A program made the position numbers and the translations under genes. Positions 27,154 through 35,715 of a DNA stretch of 64,000 nucleotides are shown piece by piece (position 1 is the first letter of the stretch; each line of letters starts with the position of its first letter). Below the pieces are notes generated by a model. That model saw only the letters and a program-made list of their open reading frames with translations, had not been told where the DNA came from and ran no database searches. Source of the stretch: Rhizobium sp. P40RR-XXII (GTDB lineage: Bacteria > Pseudomonadota > Alphaproteobacteria > Rhizobiales > Rhizobiaceae); the NCBI RefSeq assembly GCF_012641405.1, contig NZ_JABAII010000008.1, positions 248,001-312,000 of the forward strand, written 5' to 3'.

Positions 27154-27447
27154 ATGAGCGACAAGCCCAGGATCACCATTCTCTATTGCACCCAATGCAA
27201 CTGGCTATTGCGCTCCGGATGGATGGCGCAGGAGCTCTTGCAGACCTTTACCGACAGTCTCGGCGAAGTGGCGCTGATACCGGGCACCGGCGGCGTCTTC
27301 GAAATCCGCATCGATGGCGAGCTCCTCTGGGAGCGCAAGCGCGACGGGGGCTTCCCCGGGCCGAAGGAGCTGAAGCGGCGGGTGCGCGATGTCATCGACC
27401 CGGAACGCGATCTCGGCCATACCGATCGCGCATCACTGGAAAGCTAA
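27154..27447 (+). CDS. SelT/SelW/SelH-family (Rdx-type) thioredoxin-like protein
   Basis: A 97-residue Rdx-family protein. The N-terminal strand ITILYCTQCNWLLR carries the redox-type CxxC (C12, C15), the bacterial counterpart of selenoprotein W, with Cys in place of selenocysteine. The GGVFEIRIDG and GGFPGPKELKRRVRD segments are family-typical. A general redox role is presumed. Start ATG at 27154; the open frame begins at 27127. It converges with the BA14K gene. Confidence 0.87.
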   Translation: MSDKPRITILYCTQCNWLLRSGWMAQELLQTFTDSLGEVALIPGTGGVFEIRIDGELLWERKRDGGFPGPKELKRRVRDVIDPERDLGHTDRASLES

Positions 27448-27471
27448 AACGACGCTTGCGCCTGTGAACCG

Positions 27472-27900
27472 TCAGTCGAAGGGCGCGCGGCACGGCTGGA
27501 AGCCGCGATTGATCGTGGAATAGAGGTCGGTGCCGGGATTATACGTCCGGTAGCGCTCAGCGCACCATGTTTGATGCCGCGTGCGCTGCTGGGCCGGCGA
27601 AGGATAGACCGTCCTCGGCGGCGTATAGGTTTCACGCGGCGGAATTTGAATTCGCGGAGCGTCGTAGCGGTTCACGCCTCCCGTATAGGGCGGCGTAATC
27701 GGAAGTGGCTGGCCGGGGCGGGTGTAAAACTGCCGCTCCCCGAAGCCGAAGCAGCCACGGGAATCGCAGATGACGGAATTCGTGCTGCGCGGCGGAATGA
27801 CGATCTTCGGGGAATTCGAAGCGGCAGCCGCAAAATCCGCCTGCGCCAGCAAGGCGAGTGCGAGAACACATCCGGGCACGATCCTGCCGAAAACAGTCAT
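27472..27900 (-). CDS. BA14K-like secreted protein
   Basis: A 142-residue protein with a signal peptide (~1-27, ending AAAA), a proline/tyrosine-rich middle with repeated PP-Y/R patterns, and a C-terminal BA14K motif (HQTWCAERYRTYNPGTDLY followed by QPCRAPF). The family is named after a Brucella immunoreactive protein and is common in Rhizobiales envelopes. Role unknown. ATG start at 27900; downstream neighbour SelW-like is convergent. Confidence 0.83.
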   Translation of the reverse strand: MTVFGRIVPGCVLALALLAQADFAAAASNSPKIVIPPRSTNSVICDSRGCFGFGERQFYTRPGQPLPITPPYTGGVNRYDAPRIQIPPRETYTPPRTVYPSPAQQRTRHQTWCAERYRTYNPGTDLYSTINRGFQPCRAPFD

Positions 27901-28080
27901 GATAAACTCCTATCCACTCTGCGGCGGAACCACATCCTTTTCGCAGCAGCTGTTACCTATCTGGGGTCGCAGACAAGGCAAAACCAGTGCTACCGGCCCT
28001 CGCCGGCAACTGCTCGCGATCAGTTGATCGTCGGCGCAGCTTGCTCCATAACAGCCCGATCATTGCAAGGGAGATTGCCT

Positions 28081-29511
28081 GTGAGCAGCTTGAAATTCGG
28101 CACCAGCGGCCTTCGCGGCCTATCCGCAGACCTCATCGGACGGGCATCCGCTCTCTATGCCACGGCCTTTGCCCGCTATCTGCTGAAGAGCGGCCGGGCC
28201 AAATCAGGCGATCCCGTCCTCGTCGGCCGCGATTTTCGCGCATCGAGCCCGGTCATCTCCGCCACCTGCATCGGTGCCTTGAAGCGTGCAGGCCTGACAC
28301 CGATCGACTGCGGCACCTTGCCGACGCCGGCGCTCGCGCTTTACGGGCTTCAGCTGAAAGCGGCCTCGCTGATGATCACCGGCTCGCATATCCCCGCCGA
28401 CCGCAACGGCATCAAATTCTACCGGCCGGACGGCGAGATCGACAAGCGTGACGAGGTGGCGATCAGCGAGGAAGCCCTGGCGATCGGCGATTCCGTGCTC
28501 GACGAAGCGCCAGCCACCGCAGAAAATCGCACGGTGGAGACAGAGGCGCTGTTCCTGGAACGCAACAAGGGGCTGCTGCCATCAGGCAGCCTTGCCGGCC
28601 TCACCGTCGGCGTCTATCAGCACAGCACGGTCGCGCGCGATCTCTTTGGTGAGGTTCTTGCCCATTACGGTGCGCGCGTCGTGCCGCTCGGCCGCTCCGA
28701 AAGCTTCATTCCGGTGGATACCGAAGCGGTCTCGGCCGAGACGATCCGCCTCATGAAAGGCTGGGCACCGGAACATGGATTGGATGCCATCGTTTCTGCC
28801 GACGGCGATGGCGACCGGCCGCTGGTGGCGGATGAAACCGGCGAGCCGCTGCGCGGCGATCTGCTCGGCCTCATCGCCGCCAACTTCCTCGGTGCCGAAG
28901 TGGTGGTCACCCCGGTCACCTCCAATTCCGGCATCGAATCGGCCGGCTCCTATGCCGTCACCCGCACCCGTGTCGGCTCGCCCTATGTGATCGCCGGCAT
29001 GGACGAGGCCGTTGCCGCGGATAAGGCCAATATCATGGGCTTCGAGGCCAATGGCGGCACGCTGACGGCCAGCCGCTTCACCGTCGAGGGCAAACCCTTC
29101 GATCCGCTGCCGACGCGCGACAGCTTCCTGCCGATCCTGGCGACGCTTTATGCCGCCGCAAAGGTGGGCAAGCCGCTTTCCGCCGTTGCCGGCGGCTACC
29201 GCCTGCCCTTTGCCGCCGCCGACCGGCTGGAGAACTTTCCGGTGGACACCAGCGCGGCGCTGATGGCCTATCTGCGTGCCTCCGATGCCAATCTTGCGGA
29301 TTTCCTGAAACCGATCGCGACCGTCGCCTCCAAGAGCGACATCGACGGGCTCAGGGTCACGCTTGTGGATAACCGAATCATCCATTTCCGCCCCTCCGGC
29401 AATGCGCCGGAAATGCGCTGCTATGTGGAGGCATCGAGTGAAAGCGAGGCAAAGGCCTTGCTGGAACAGGGACTTGGCCTAATCAGCGCATGGGCTGCGG
29501 CCCGGGTGTAA
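28081..29511 (+). CDS. Phosphohexomutase (phosphomannomutase/phosphoglucomutase family)
   Basis: A 476-residue alpha-D-phosphohexomutase that interconverts hexose 1- and 6-phosphates for nucleotide-sugar synthesis. The phosphoserine loop is ITGSHIPADRNG (S102), the Mg loop is DGDGDR (D241-R246), the sugar loop is GFEANGG, and the phosphate-binding loop is RPSGNAPEMR. Sugar specificity is not certain. Start GTG at 28081, with AAGGGAG seven bases upstream; the frame is open much further upstream across the BA14K gene's opposite strand, which is not coding. A terminator overlaps the stop codon. Confidence 0.93.
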   Translation: MSSLKFGTSGLRGLSADLIGRASALYATAFARYLLKSGRAKSGDPVLVGRDFRASSPVISATCIGALKRAGLTPIDCGTLPTPALALYGLQLKAASLMITGSHIPADRNGIKFYRPDGEIDKRDEVAISEEALAIGDSVLDEAPATAENRTVETEALFLERNKGLLPSGSLAGLTVGVYQHSTVARDLFGEVLAHYGARVVPLGRSESFIPVDTEAVSAETIRLMKGWAPEHGLDAIVSADGDGDRPLVADETGEPLRGDLLGLIAANFLGAEVVVTPVTSNSGIESAGSYAVTRTRVGSPYVIAGMDEAVAADKANIMGFEANGGTLTASRFTVEGKPFDPLPTRDSFLPILATLYAAAKVGKPLSAVAGGYRLPFAAADRLENFPVDTSAALMAYLRASDANLADFLKPIATVASKSDIDGLRVTLVDNRIIHFRPSGNAPEMRCYVEASSESEAKALLEQGLGLISAWAAARV

Positions 29512-29534
29512 CCCGGGCTTAAACCGCTTTTTTC
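29500..29534 (+). terminator. Terminator overlapping the phosphohexomutase stop
   Basis: A 7-bp GC stem GCCCGGG / CCCGGGC with a TGTAA loop that contains the stop codon, followed by CTTAAACCGCTTTTTT. Confidence 0.7.
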
Positions 29535-29564
29535 GCGATTGACACTAAAACTTCAAAAACCCTG

Positions 29565-29593
29565 TTGACACCGGACGGCCACCCCCTTACATG
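29565..29593 (+). promoter_or_regulatory. Promoter of tRNA-Leu
   Basis: A consensus -35 TTGACA (29565-29570), a 17-bp spacer and TACATG (29588-29593), 10 bp before the tRNA 5' end. Another TTGACA occurs at 29539. Confidence 0.7.
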
Positions 29594-29603
29594 CGTGTCC
29601 GTC

Positions 29604-29690
29604 GCCCAGATGGCGGAATTGGTAGACGCGCCAGCTTCAGGTGCTGGTACCCGAAAGGGTGTGGAGGTTCGAGTCCTCTTCTGGGCACCA
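29604..29690 (+). tRNA. tRNA-Leu(CAG)
   Basis: An 87-nt tRNA with encoded CCA. Acceptor GCCCAGA pairs with TCTGGGC; the anticodon stem CCAGC/GCTGG encloses loop TTCAGGT with anticodon CAG (29638-29640). A long variable arm (TACCCGAAAGGGTGT) and T-arm GAGGTTCGAGTCCTC are typical of leucine tRNAs. An inverted repeat TTGAGAAA / TTTCTCAA follows at 29698-29719. I saw no 3'-end duplication that would mark an integrated element. Confidence 0.97.
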
Positions 29691-29976
29691 TTCCATTTTG
29701 AGAAACGTGGATTTCTCAAAGATTTCAAGACTTAGCCAGTACATGTGATTCAGCTTTCGGTTCGCCGGAAGTTCACATGAGCTTGCCTTGAAATGAGCTG
29801 CGCGGATGAAAATCCCCGCCCTCGGCATGTCCCGTTCCAACCGTTCACGGCTATCGTCGCCGGCCAAGCGATCAAGGCTTGATCGCGGCCGGCATCCCAG
29901 TTCTCTAGGCCATCTTTAAATCGTTGACTGGCGAAGAAGAGATCGACCTAATAGGGCGAACCTTGAGGGATTTTGA

Positions 29977-30105
29977 ATGGACCACAAGAGCGACTGGTAC
30001 GATCTCATCGTCGGCAACGGCAATGTCAATGAAGGGCTTGGGAGGATGATGGGCTTCATCCTCGCCGTTATCGTGATCCTTGCCCTGATCTTCTGGATGG
30101 TCTGA
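29977..30105 (+). CDS. Small single-span membrane protein
   Basis: A 42-residue protein: a polar N-terminus (MDHKSDWYDLIVGNGNVNEG) and one membrane helix (GFILAVIVILALIFWMV) ending at the C-terminus. GAGGG lies about eight bases before the ATG. It sits alone 286 bp after tRNA-Leu; the gap 29691-29976 holds only the inverted repeat after the tRNA. Not recognised. Confidence 0.6.
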   Translation: MDHKSDWYDLIVGNGNVNEGLGRMMGFILAVIVILALIFWMV

Positions 30106-30150
30106 GCGGTTCCGGCCCGGACGCCACGTCCCCCAGGGCTTCATATCGAT

Positions 30151-30417
30151 CTAGTGAAGGCTTCCAGCGTCCGGCCTGACGCTAAGCCCGGCCTCTTCTG
30201 CTGCGTCCAGAAAAGCCCTCCGTGATTGCTCGGCCGAGGCCTTGCCGAGAACGGCATCGAGGCATACCAATACGGCCTCGTCCACCACAGGTCCGCCCCT
30301 TACCGGCCACTCTTCGCTCATGCAGTTGGCCGCATCGAGCGCGTTGGTTATGATCGCATAGCGGCCGGCGCCGCCGAGGTCGACTATGACGGGGTTGTTC
30401 CAATCACCGTGTTCCAT
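30151..30417 (-). CDS. DUF982 domain protein
   Basis: An 88-residue protein spanning the DUF982 domain common in Rhizobium: the N-terminal WNNPVIVDLGG.GRYAIITNALDAA segment, EEWPV, and the C-terminal AFLDAAEEAGL. Function unknown. Start ATG at 30417 with GGAGG seven bases before; a GTG at 30423 lies too close to that site. A possible short upstream ORF overlaps this start. Confidence 0.78.
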   Translation of the reverse strand: MEHGDWNNPVIVDLGGAGRYAIITNALDAANCMSEEWPVRGGPVVDEAVLVCLDAVLGKASAEQSRRAFLDAAEEAGLSVRPDAGSLH

Positions 30418-30511
30418 CGTCACGCCTCCTCAGCCGTAGAGCGCTATCAACGCTGCGATCAAAAAACGATCCCGTACCGACGCATGCGGCCGTCGTCATA
30501 TGATAATCCAT
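30404..30511 (-). other. Possible short upstream ORF overlapping the DUF982 start
   Basis: A 35-codon frame from ATG 30511 with GAGGA nine bases upstream, ending 13 bp inside the DUF982 gene. The peptide (beginning MDYHMTTAACVGTG) is unremarkable, so if translated it would act by coupling rather than as a protein. Otherwise the 30424-30810 gap holds a 7-bp hairpin GCCTGAT / ATCAGGC at 30527-30543, and nothing else recognisable. Confidence 0.3.
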
Positions 30512-30810
30512 GAAATTAACTCCTCGCCTGATGCCATCAGGCGATAACGGGGGCGGTGGCGAGATGTTCCTGGGCTGCGGGGGATGCTGTTAAGATTTTC
30601 CTGGGGCTTCATCGGCTCCGGCTCGATGCAGCACGCGGCGCGATAGCCGGCCCGCTGCTGGATGCCTCCTTCCCATGCCGCAAGTGCTGCTTGATCCATC
30701 GGCGCTTCGCACTATGCGCAAACCTCCATCCCGCTATAGCACTAGCTCCCGCGCTCCCGACTGGTTAACCTTTGAAGCAGGGAGGTGAGACGAATAAGGG
30801 GAACAACAAA

Positions 30811-30993
30811 ATGGACCACGTCTGCAATCTGCTCTGGCTTGCCTTCAGCGTCGCTCTTCTCTTCACCGCATTGAACCGGCGGCTGGTCGGGGATTACCTC
30901 GCCATGTGGTACCTGCTCGTTATTACAGCCATAACCGTGATGGCCTGGGCGGGCTTCTTCCCGACCGACATGGCAACCCTGCGGGCCGGCTAG
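30811..30993 (+). CDS. Small two-helix membrane protein
   Basis: A 60-residue protein with two hydrophobic segments (NLLWLAFSVALLFTAL and YLLVITAITVMAWAGFF) separated by NRRLVGDYLAMW. AGGGGA lies eight bases upstream of the ATG. No family recognised. An imperfect stem GCCGCCCGAA / TTCGGCGGC follows at about 31027-31051 and may end the transcript. Confidence 0.6.
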   Translation: MDHVCNLLWLAFSVALLFTALNRRLVGDYLAMWYLLVITAITVMAWAGFFPTDMATLRAG

Positions 30994-31119
30994 CTCAGAT
31001 ACTCCAGTATTAAGCCAGTATTTAAGAAAGCCGCCCGAACTCTCGTTCGGCGGCCTCAAGGGTGATCTGATGCGGCGGCTAGACGGAAAACCGCTATGCG
31101 CTTTTCCTGGAGTTGCTCC

Positions 31120-31232
31120 AGAGCCCGATGACTTTAGGTCGAATCGACCTAAAATCTGAATCCGCTCTAAAATCAAAGAAGTAGAGCGTGATGCCGTCCG
31201 AAAACCTCCTACACTTTTCGGCATCACGCTCT
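31120..31232. repeat. 113-bp two-hairpin intergenic repeat, copy B (inverted)
   Basis: Reverse-complement relative of the element at 26166-26278: same length and both hairpins preserved, with about eight substitutions by eye, including compensating changes in the second loop (TCGATTCGA instead of TCGAACAGA). It fills most of the 30994-31255 gap, downstream of the GH20 gene's stop. Confidence 0.85.
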
Positions 31233-31255
31233 GGTCCCTGCCTCCGGTGACGATC

Positions 31256-33178
31256 CTAAAGCTTTGGGCTCAGCGGAGCGATGGCGGCGAAACGCAGCCA
31301 ATCCTTCTTCGCCCTCGGTGTCCAGGCTGCCTCGGCAATGGCCGGCAGGCGCGGGAAGACCAGGCGGTTGAAATAGTCGCCGGAGACGAAGTTCTCCTGC
31401 CAGATGCAGGCCTGCACGCCCTTCATCAGGTGCTTCAGCTCATCGGGGAAATCGCCCTCGGCCTCATAGGCGTAGGTATGGGCCGGCGGCACCGTGCCTG
31501 CCCAGCTCGCGCCCGGCTCCTGCCAGGCATCGGCCTGCACCATGTCGAGATAATAGGCCTGGCCCGGCGTCATGACGACTTCATAGCCCTCGCGCGCAAG
31601 CTCGATGCCGACCTCGGGCTTTTCCCAGGCCATCAGCAACGTGCCTTCCGGATCGACGCCGCCGCCATGGGCGACTTCGTTCCAGCCGGCCAGCCTGCGG
31701 CCGCGCTCGGTGAGCATGGCCTTGATGCGCTTCAGGAAATAGGATTGCAGCGCGAATGTTCCCGAAATACCCTCCTGCTCCATCAACTTGCGCGCCAGAG
31801 GCGAAGCGAGCCAGGACCCGTTGGCGACCTCATCGCCGCCGATATGGATGTATTCGGACGGGAAGAGCTCGACCATTTCGTCGAAGACCTTGGCGAGGAA
31901 TTCATAGGTAAGCTCGATCGCCGGGTTCAGGGCGTTGTTCGGATAGCCCTGAACGGAATGGTAGCTATCAGGCGCTTCCTGCCCATCGGCCAGATCAGGC
32001 AGGGCGACGAGGGTGGCGGTGCTGTGGCCGGGAATGTCAATCTCGGGGATCACCTCGATACCGAGCGCCGTGGCGCGGGCGACGATTTCTCTGATATCAT
32101 CCTGCGCATAAAAGCCGCCCACCGGCTCGGCGGCATTGCCGAGCTGCGGCAGCAGCGGCTCGTCCGGCCCGCGCAGCACGCCAGTCGTGGTCAACTGCGG
32201 ATAGGCGCGGATCTCCAACCGCCAGGCCTCGTCGTCGGTCAGATGCCAATGGAAGATATTGAGCTTCAGCCAGGCAAGAATGTCGAGCAGGCGCAGGACA
32301 TCCGCCTTCGGGGTGAATTGCCTGGAGACGTCGAGGTGGCAGCCGCGCCAGCCGTAACGCGGCTGATCGGTAATCATGCCGGAAATCGGAAAGCGGAACT
32401 TGCCGGGCTCGCGCCGCGCGCCATCGAGAAGCTGCGCCAGTGTCATCAGGCCATAGAGGCGGCCTGAAGCGGCGGAGAAGGAAAGCACGATTTCATCGGC
32501 GAAGAAAGAAAGCTCATAGGCTTCGCGGGCGAGTGCCGGCCGCTCGACGAAACGCAGTGCCCTGCCCCCAGGCGCGGCAATGAGGCTGAAGGGAATGTGA
32601 TTAGAGGGAAAGAGCCGACGGAACAGCGCCTGCGCCGTGGCAAGCGCCTTCACGCTTGCAGCGTCGGAGCCCTTGGCCGGATAGAGCGCGACCGGGAAAT
32701 CTTCGCCCGGCTCGACATCGATCCTCGCCGGCCACGGCTGGATGGCGAAGGGAAGCTCCAGCCGGCCTTCCGGCAGCAGCACCGGCGGCGGTTCGCTGGC
32801 GCGATCGGCAAGCAACAGGTCTGAGGTAAACACCGTGACATGGGTGCCGTCCTCCAGCGTCACATAGGCGGATTTGGCGCCGTCGGTGCAATGCCGCGCG
32901 ATCCGGTGTAGCGCGGAAACAGTGAACGTCCAGCTTCCTCCGGACGCGATGGATAGGCCGGCCGGCGGCGCGAATTCGTGAAAATTGGCGTTGCGGCGCA
33001 CGAAGACGGCATTGTCACAGGCTTCCGGATCGACCACTCGCGTCAGCGTCGTATAGGCAAGGCGGAAATTCTCAAGCGGCGTATCCGCGAAATTGAAAAG
33101 CGTCAGGGTCAGCCGACCATGCTTTCCACCCTCGGGAGACCAGGTGTTTTCGAGATGATAGGCGGCCGGCTGCATCAT
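31256..33178 (-). CDS. Glycoside hydrolase family 20 (beta-N-acetylhexosaminidase)
   Basis: A 640-residue family 20 hexosaminidase releasing terminal beta-linked GlcNAc/GalNAc by substrate-assisted catalysis. The catalytic pair D449-E450 sits in YIHIGGDEV; other family marks are RGCHLDVSRQF, FHWHLTDDEAWR and PEIDIPGHS. An N-terminal ~150-residue beta domain precedes the GH20b-like domain. No signal peptide is visible, so it probably acts in the cytoplasm on imported oligosaccharides. Start: tandem ATGs at 33178 and 33175 after AAGGGG; a TTG at 33193 is less likely. It follows the SDR gene by 21 bp. Confidence 0.93.
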   Translation of the reverse strand: MMQPAAYHLENTWSPEGGKHGRLTLTLFNFADTPLENFRLAYTTLTRVVDPEACDNAVFVRRNANFHEFAPPAGLSIASGGSWTFTVSALHRIARHCTDGAKSAYVTLEDGTHVTVFTSDLLLADRASEPPPVLLPEGRLELPFAIQPWPARIDVEPGEDFPVALYPAKGSDAASVKALATAQALFRRLFPSNHIPFSLIAAPGGRALRFVERPALAREAYELSFFADEIVLSFSAASGRLYGLMTLAQLLDGARREPGKFRFPISGMITDQPRYGWRGCHLDVSRQFTPKADVLRLLDILAWLKLNIFHWHLTDDEAWRLEIRAYPQLTTTGVLRGPDEPLLPQLGNAAEPVGGFYAQDDIREIVARATALGIEVIPEIDIPGHSTATLVALPDLADGQEAPDSYHSVQGYPNNALNPAIELTYEFLAKVFDEMVELFPSEYIHIGGDEVANGSWLASPLARKLMEQEGISGTFALQSYFLKRIKAMLTERGRRLAGWNEVAHGGGVDPEGTLLMAWEKPEVGIELAREGYEVVMTPGQAYYLDMVQADAWQEPGASWAGTVPPAHTYAYEAEGDFPDELKHLMKGVQACIWQENFVSGDYFNRLVFPRLPAIAEAAWTPRAKKDWLRFAAIAPLSPKL

Positions 33179-33199
33179 GTTCCCCTTTGGCAACGAGCG

Positions 33200-33976
33200 T
33201 CAGTAATGTTCCGATTGAGAGAAAGTGCGGGCGAGTTCCGCCTGCCCCGCGGTCAGCCCGCAATCAACGGGCAGGCAGACGCCTGTTATGGCCGAGGCAA
33301 GCGGGCTTGCGAGGAAGGAGACGGCATTGGCGACATCGATGGGGTCGACGACGCGCTGAAGCGCATACCAGCGCTTCGCCTCTTCGAAGACATTCGGGTT
33401 GGCCGCGGCCCGTACCTCCCAGGCCTGGGTGCGCACGGTGCCGGGCGCGACCGCGTTCGAGCGGATACCGAACTTGCCGTATTCCACCGCGACCAGCCGG
33501 GTAAAGTGCAGAAGCCCGGCCTTGGCGGCGCTATAGGCCGGATGGCCGAAAACGGCCAAGCCATTGACGGAGGCGATGTTGACCACCGACCCCTTCGACA
33601 CCTTCAGCATGTCCTCGACGGCACGGAAGCATAGGAACGCCGCCTCGAGATTGAGGGCGATGTCAGCGCGCCAGATTGCCGGCGTCGTATCGTGGAGACT
33701 GACGGCGCGGGCGGCACCGGCATTGTTGACCAGCGTCTTTAGCTCGCCCAATCCCGATGCGGCCTTGGCCATGGCGGCATCATCGGCATCGCTGGTGATG
33801 TCGGCCTTGAACGGCACGAAACGCTCCGCCGGGCCGAGCACCTGCGCGGCGGTCTGCACTGCGGCCTCGTCTATATCGACCAGCAGGATGACATCATGGT
33901 CATCCGCCAGGCGCTTTGCGATGGCACGGCCTATATCGCCGGCCGCCCCTGTGACGATGGCAACGGATTTGCTCAT
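33200..33976 (-). CDS. Short-chain dehydrogenase/reductase
   Basis: A 258-residue classical SDR. The cofactor motif is TGAAGDIGRAIA (TGxxxGIG variant with Asp before Ile), then NNAG, the active-site YSAAKAG (Tyr-Lys) and NAVAPGTVRTQ. The acidic VDID after strand 2 suggests NAD rather than NADP. Substrate likely a sugar or polyol derivative given its place between RpiR and GH20 genes. ATG start at 33976. Confidence 0.9.
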   Translation of the reverse strand: MSKSVAIVTGAAGDIGRAIAKRLADDHDVILLVDIDEAAVQTAAQVLGPAERFVPFKADITSDADDAAMAKAASGLGELKTLVNNAGAARAVSLHDTTPAIWRADIALNLEAAFLCFRAVEDMLKVSKGSVVNIASVNGLAVFGHPAYSAAKAGLLHFTRLVAVEYGKFGIRSNAVAPGTVRTQAWEVRAAANPNVFEEAKRWYALQRVVDPIDVANAVSFLASPLASAITGVCLPVDCGLTAGQAELARTFSQSEHY

Positions 33977-34080
33977 GCAATATTCCTTCGATTGGTTCCC
34001 CGAGCGGCTAAGCCTGCCGCCCCCTGTCGTTGCTTCTGCCCAGCCTAGGGCGGCGACCCTTGCATTTTTCCGGAGCCTTT

Positions 34081-34944
34081 TCAGTCCCCGAGAAGCTGGC
34101 GGTCGTCGCCGTCGCGATGGGTCACGAGCTGTTGCTTGATACGGCGCAATATCACCGTCGCCTGCGGCTGGATGCGATGGGCGACCAGGCTGGCGAGAAT
34201 GTCGACCACGGCGAGATAGGCAATGCGCGTCGACGTCGGCCGATAAATATTGTCGCCTTCCGGCAGGTCGACCGGCAGGGTGATATCGGCGGCGTGCGCC
34301 ACCGGGCTCCCGCTTTGCGTCAGCGCGATGGTCGGCACCTTGGCTTCGCGCGCCAGCATGAAAGCGCGCACCAGTTCGGCATTGCGGCCGGAGAAGGACG
34401 AACCGATCAGCACATCCGTCGGCTTGGCGGCGGCGGCCATCATCAGCTGCATGCTGTGGTCGGAACTTGAAGTAATCCGCAGGCCGAACCGGAACAGTCT
34501 GTTCTGCAGCTCGCTGGCAATCATCGAGGAATTACCGCCGGAGCCGAAGGCGTAAATCATCTCGGCGCCGGCAAGCTGGTTTGCCGCCTGCTCGATGGCG
34601 GCGACATCCAGGCCGCGATGCAGCAGGAAAAGCGCATTCTGCGCCTTGGTAATAATGTCCTGGGCAACGTCGGCCGGCGCGATGCTCTTCGGCTCGGGCT
34701 TCAGGTAGCGCATGCCGACATAGGCGGTGCGCGCCAGCTGGACCTTGAAATCGGAGAAGCTTTCGCAGCCGAGGCGGCGGCAGAAGCGCGTCACCGTGGG
34801 CGGCGAGACGTCCGCCTTGCCCGCAAGCTCGATGATGGAAGCATTGACAGCGAATTCGAAATCGTTGAGGACGATATCGGCGATGCGGATTTCCGATTGC
34901 GAAAGCCGGCCCCTCTCGTCCTGCATGGTCGTGAAGATATCCAT
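34081..34944 (-). CDS. RpiR/MurR-family transcriptional regulator
   Basis: A 287-residue regulator: N-terminal HTH_6 domain (~1-75; LSQSEIRIADIVLNDFEFAV ... PPTVTRFCRRLGC) and C-terminal SIS sugar-phosphate-binding domain (~120-260; FGSGGNSSMIASELQNRLFRFG; SFSGRNAELVRA). Members sense phosphosugars or amino-sugar phosphates. Start ATG at 34944 after GGGGGG; the frame is open to 34998. It heads a minus-strand set with SDR (104 bp downstream) and GH20. AT-rich palindromes upstream at 35117-35134 may be its operators. Confidence 0.9.
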   Translation of the reverse strand: MDIFTTMQDERGRLSQSEIRIADIVLNDFEFAVNASIIELAGKADVSPPTVTRFCRRLGCESFSDFKVQLARTAYVGMRYLKPEPKSIAPADVAQDIITKAQNALFLLHRGLDVAAIEQAANQLAGAEMIYAFGSGGNSSMIASELQNRLFRFGLRITSSSDHSMQLMMAAAAKPTDVLIGSSFSGRNAELVRAFMLAREAKVPTIALTQSGSPVAHAADITLPVDLPEGDNIYRPTSTRIAYLAVVDILASLVAHRIQPQATVILRRIKQQLVTHRDGDDRQLLGD

Positions 34945-35116
34945 CAGCCCCCCTTTGTCGCTGTTTTCCAAACGTCTGGCACGTAGTAAGCGACGCAATC
35001 CATCTCAATCTCACCATTCCCGCCATTGCCTGTGGACAGGCTTGCAGACGGGCGCGTGTTGCCGTTCGTCCCTACCTAGCGGAAACCTTGACGTGTGATG
35101 GCCGCCCTGCGGTTCC

Positions 35117-35134
35117 TGCAAATTATTTTCTTGA
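35117..35134. promoter_or_regulatory. Candidate RpiR operator upstream of the plus-strand arm
   Basis: TGCAAATTATTTTCTTGA, sharing AATTATTTTC with two AT-rich palindromes before the oxidoreductase-ABC unit. A related TGAAAATCG-AAAATTATGA stretch lies at 35174-35192. The region stands out as AT-rich in a GC-rich background and precedes the NTF2-like gene by about 70 bp. A TTGACA at about 35139 may be its -35. Confidence 0.4.
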
Positions 35135-35203
35135 TAAGTTGACAAATGACCATAGAAAGCAGAATTTGACCAGTGAAAATCGAAAATTATGAAAAGAATT
35201 TAA

Positions 35204-35704
35204 ATGACGGCGGTTACAATGCGTGATCCTTTCAAGAATCCCTTCCCTGTCGGCGATGCCGCCAGGCATTCGATCTGGGAAATGCTCGTTTCGCGCGATA
35301 TCGACGCTTTTCTTGCCGCCGATTGGTCGATGGTATCGGGCGATTTCGTCGAAGAGGGTTTCATCGGCATCGACGGCCAACACGAAATCAGCCCCGACAA
35401 GTGGCGCCTCGCTTTCCCGACGCTATCCGCCTATCGCGACGAATGGCTGCGCCAGGCCCGTGATTTCGCCACCCAATCCTTCGCCGAGGATACGCGCACG
35501 GCCATTTTCACCACGACGACGCTCGAAGATATCGAGATCGAAGGCGACATGGCTCTCGTGCGCAAGAAGTTCGACGGCAGCCTGAAGAAATCGGATGGCG
35601 GCATCGACGTGATGAAGTGGCAGACGCTTTACTATTGCCGCCTGCATGAGGGGCGCTGGAAGATCAGCGGCTTTACCGGTTACCTGCCGAACCCCATGGA
35701 ATAG
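35204..35704 (+). CDS. NTF2/SnoaL-like protein of the catabolic island
   Basis: A 166-residue protein with NTF2-like traits: an N-terminal helix around ARHSIWEMLVSRDIDAFLAADWSMV, VSGDFVEEGFIGIDG, and a C-terminal LYYCRLHEGRWKISGFTGY sheet. Activity unknown; similar proteins accompany ABC-linked catabolic genes in Rhizobiales. Start at ATG 35204 or 35219, neither with a strong ribosome site. First gene of a tight plus-strand set; the M81 gene starts 11 bp after its stop. Confidence 0.72.
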   Translation: MTAVTMRDPFKNPFPVGDAARHSIWEMLVSRDIDAFLAADWSMVSGDFVEEGFIGIDGQHEISPDKWRLAFPTLSAYRDEWLRQARDFATQSFAEDTRTAIFTTTTLEDIEIEGDMALVRKKFDGSLKKSDGGIDVMKWQTLYYCRLHEGRWKISGFTGYLPNPME

Positions 35705-35715
35705 AGGCGACAGCG

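Noticed and set aside
29604..29720. tRNA-Leu as an integration site for a genomic island
   Set aside because: No integrase gene and no repeated tRNA 3' end was seen in the window; neighbours are ordinary chromosomal genes.
30496..30699. 67-codon minus-strand frame in the 30.5-kb gap
   Set aside because: No ribosome site or motif, and it overlaps a hairpin; not supported as a gene.
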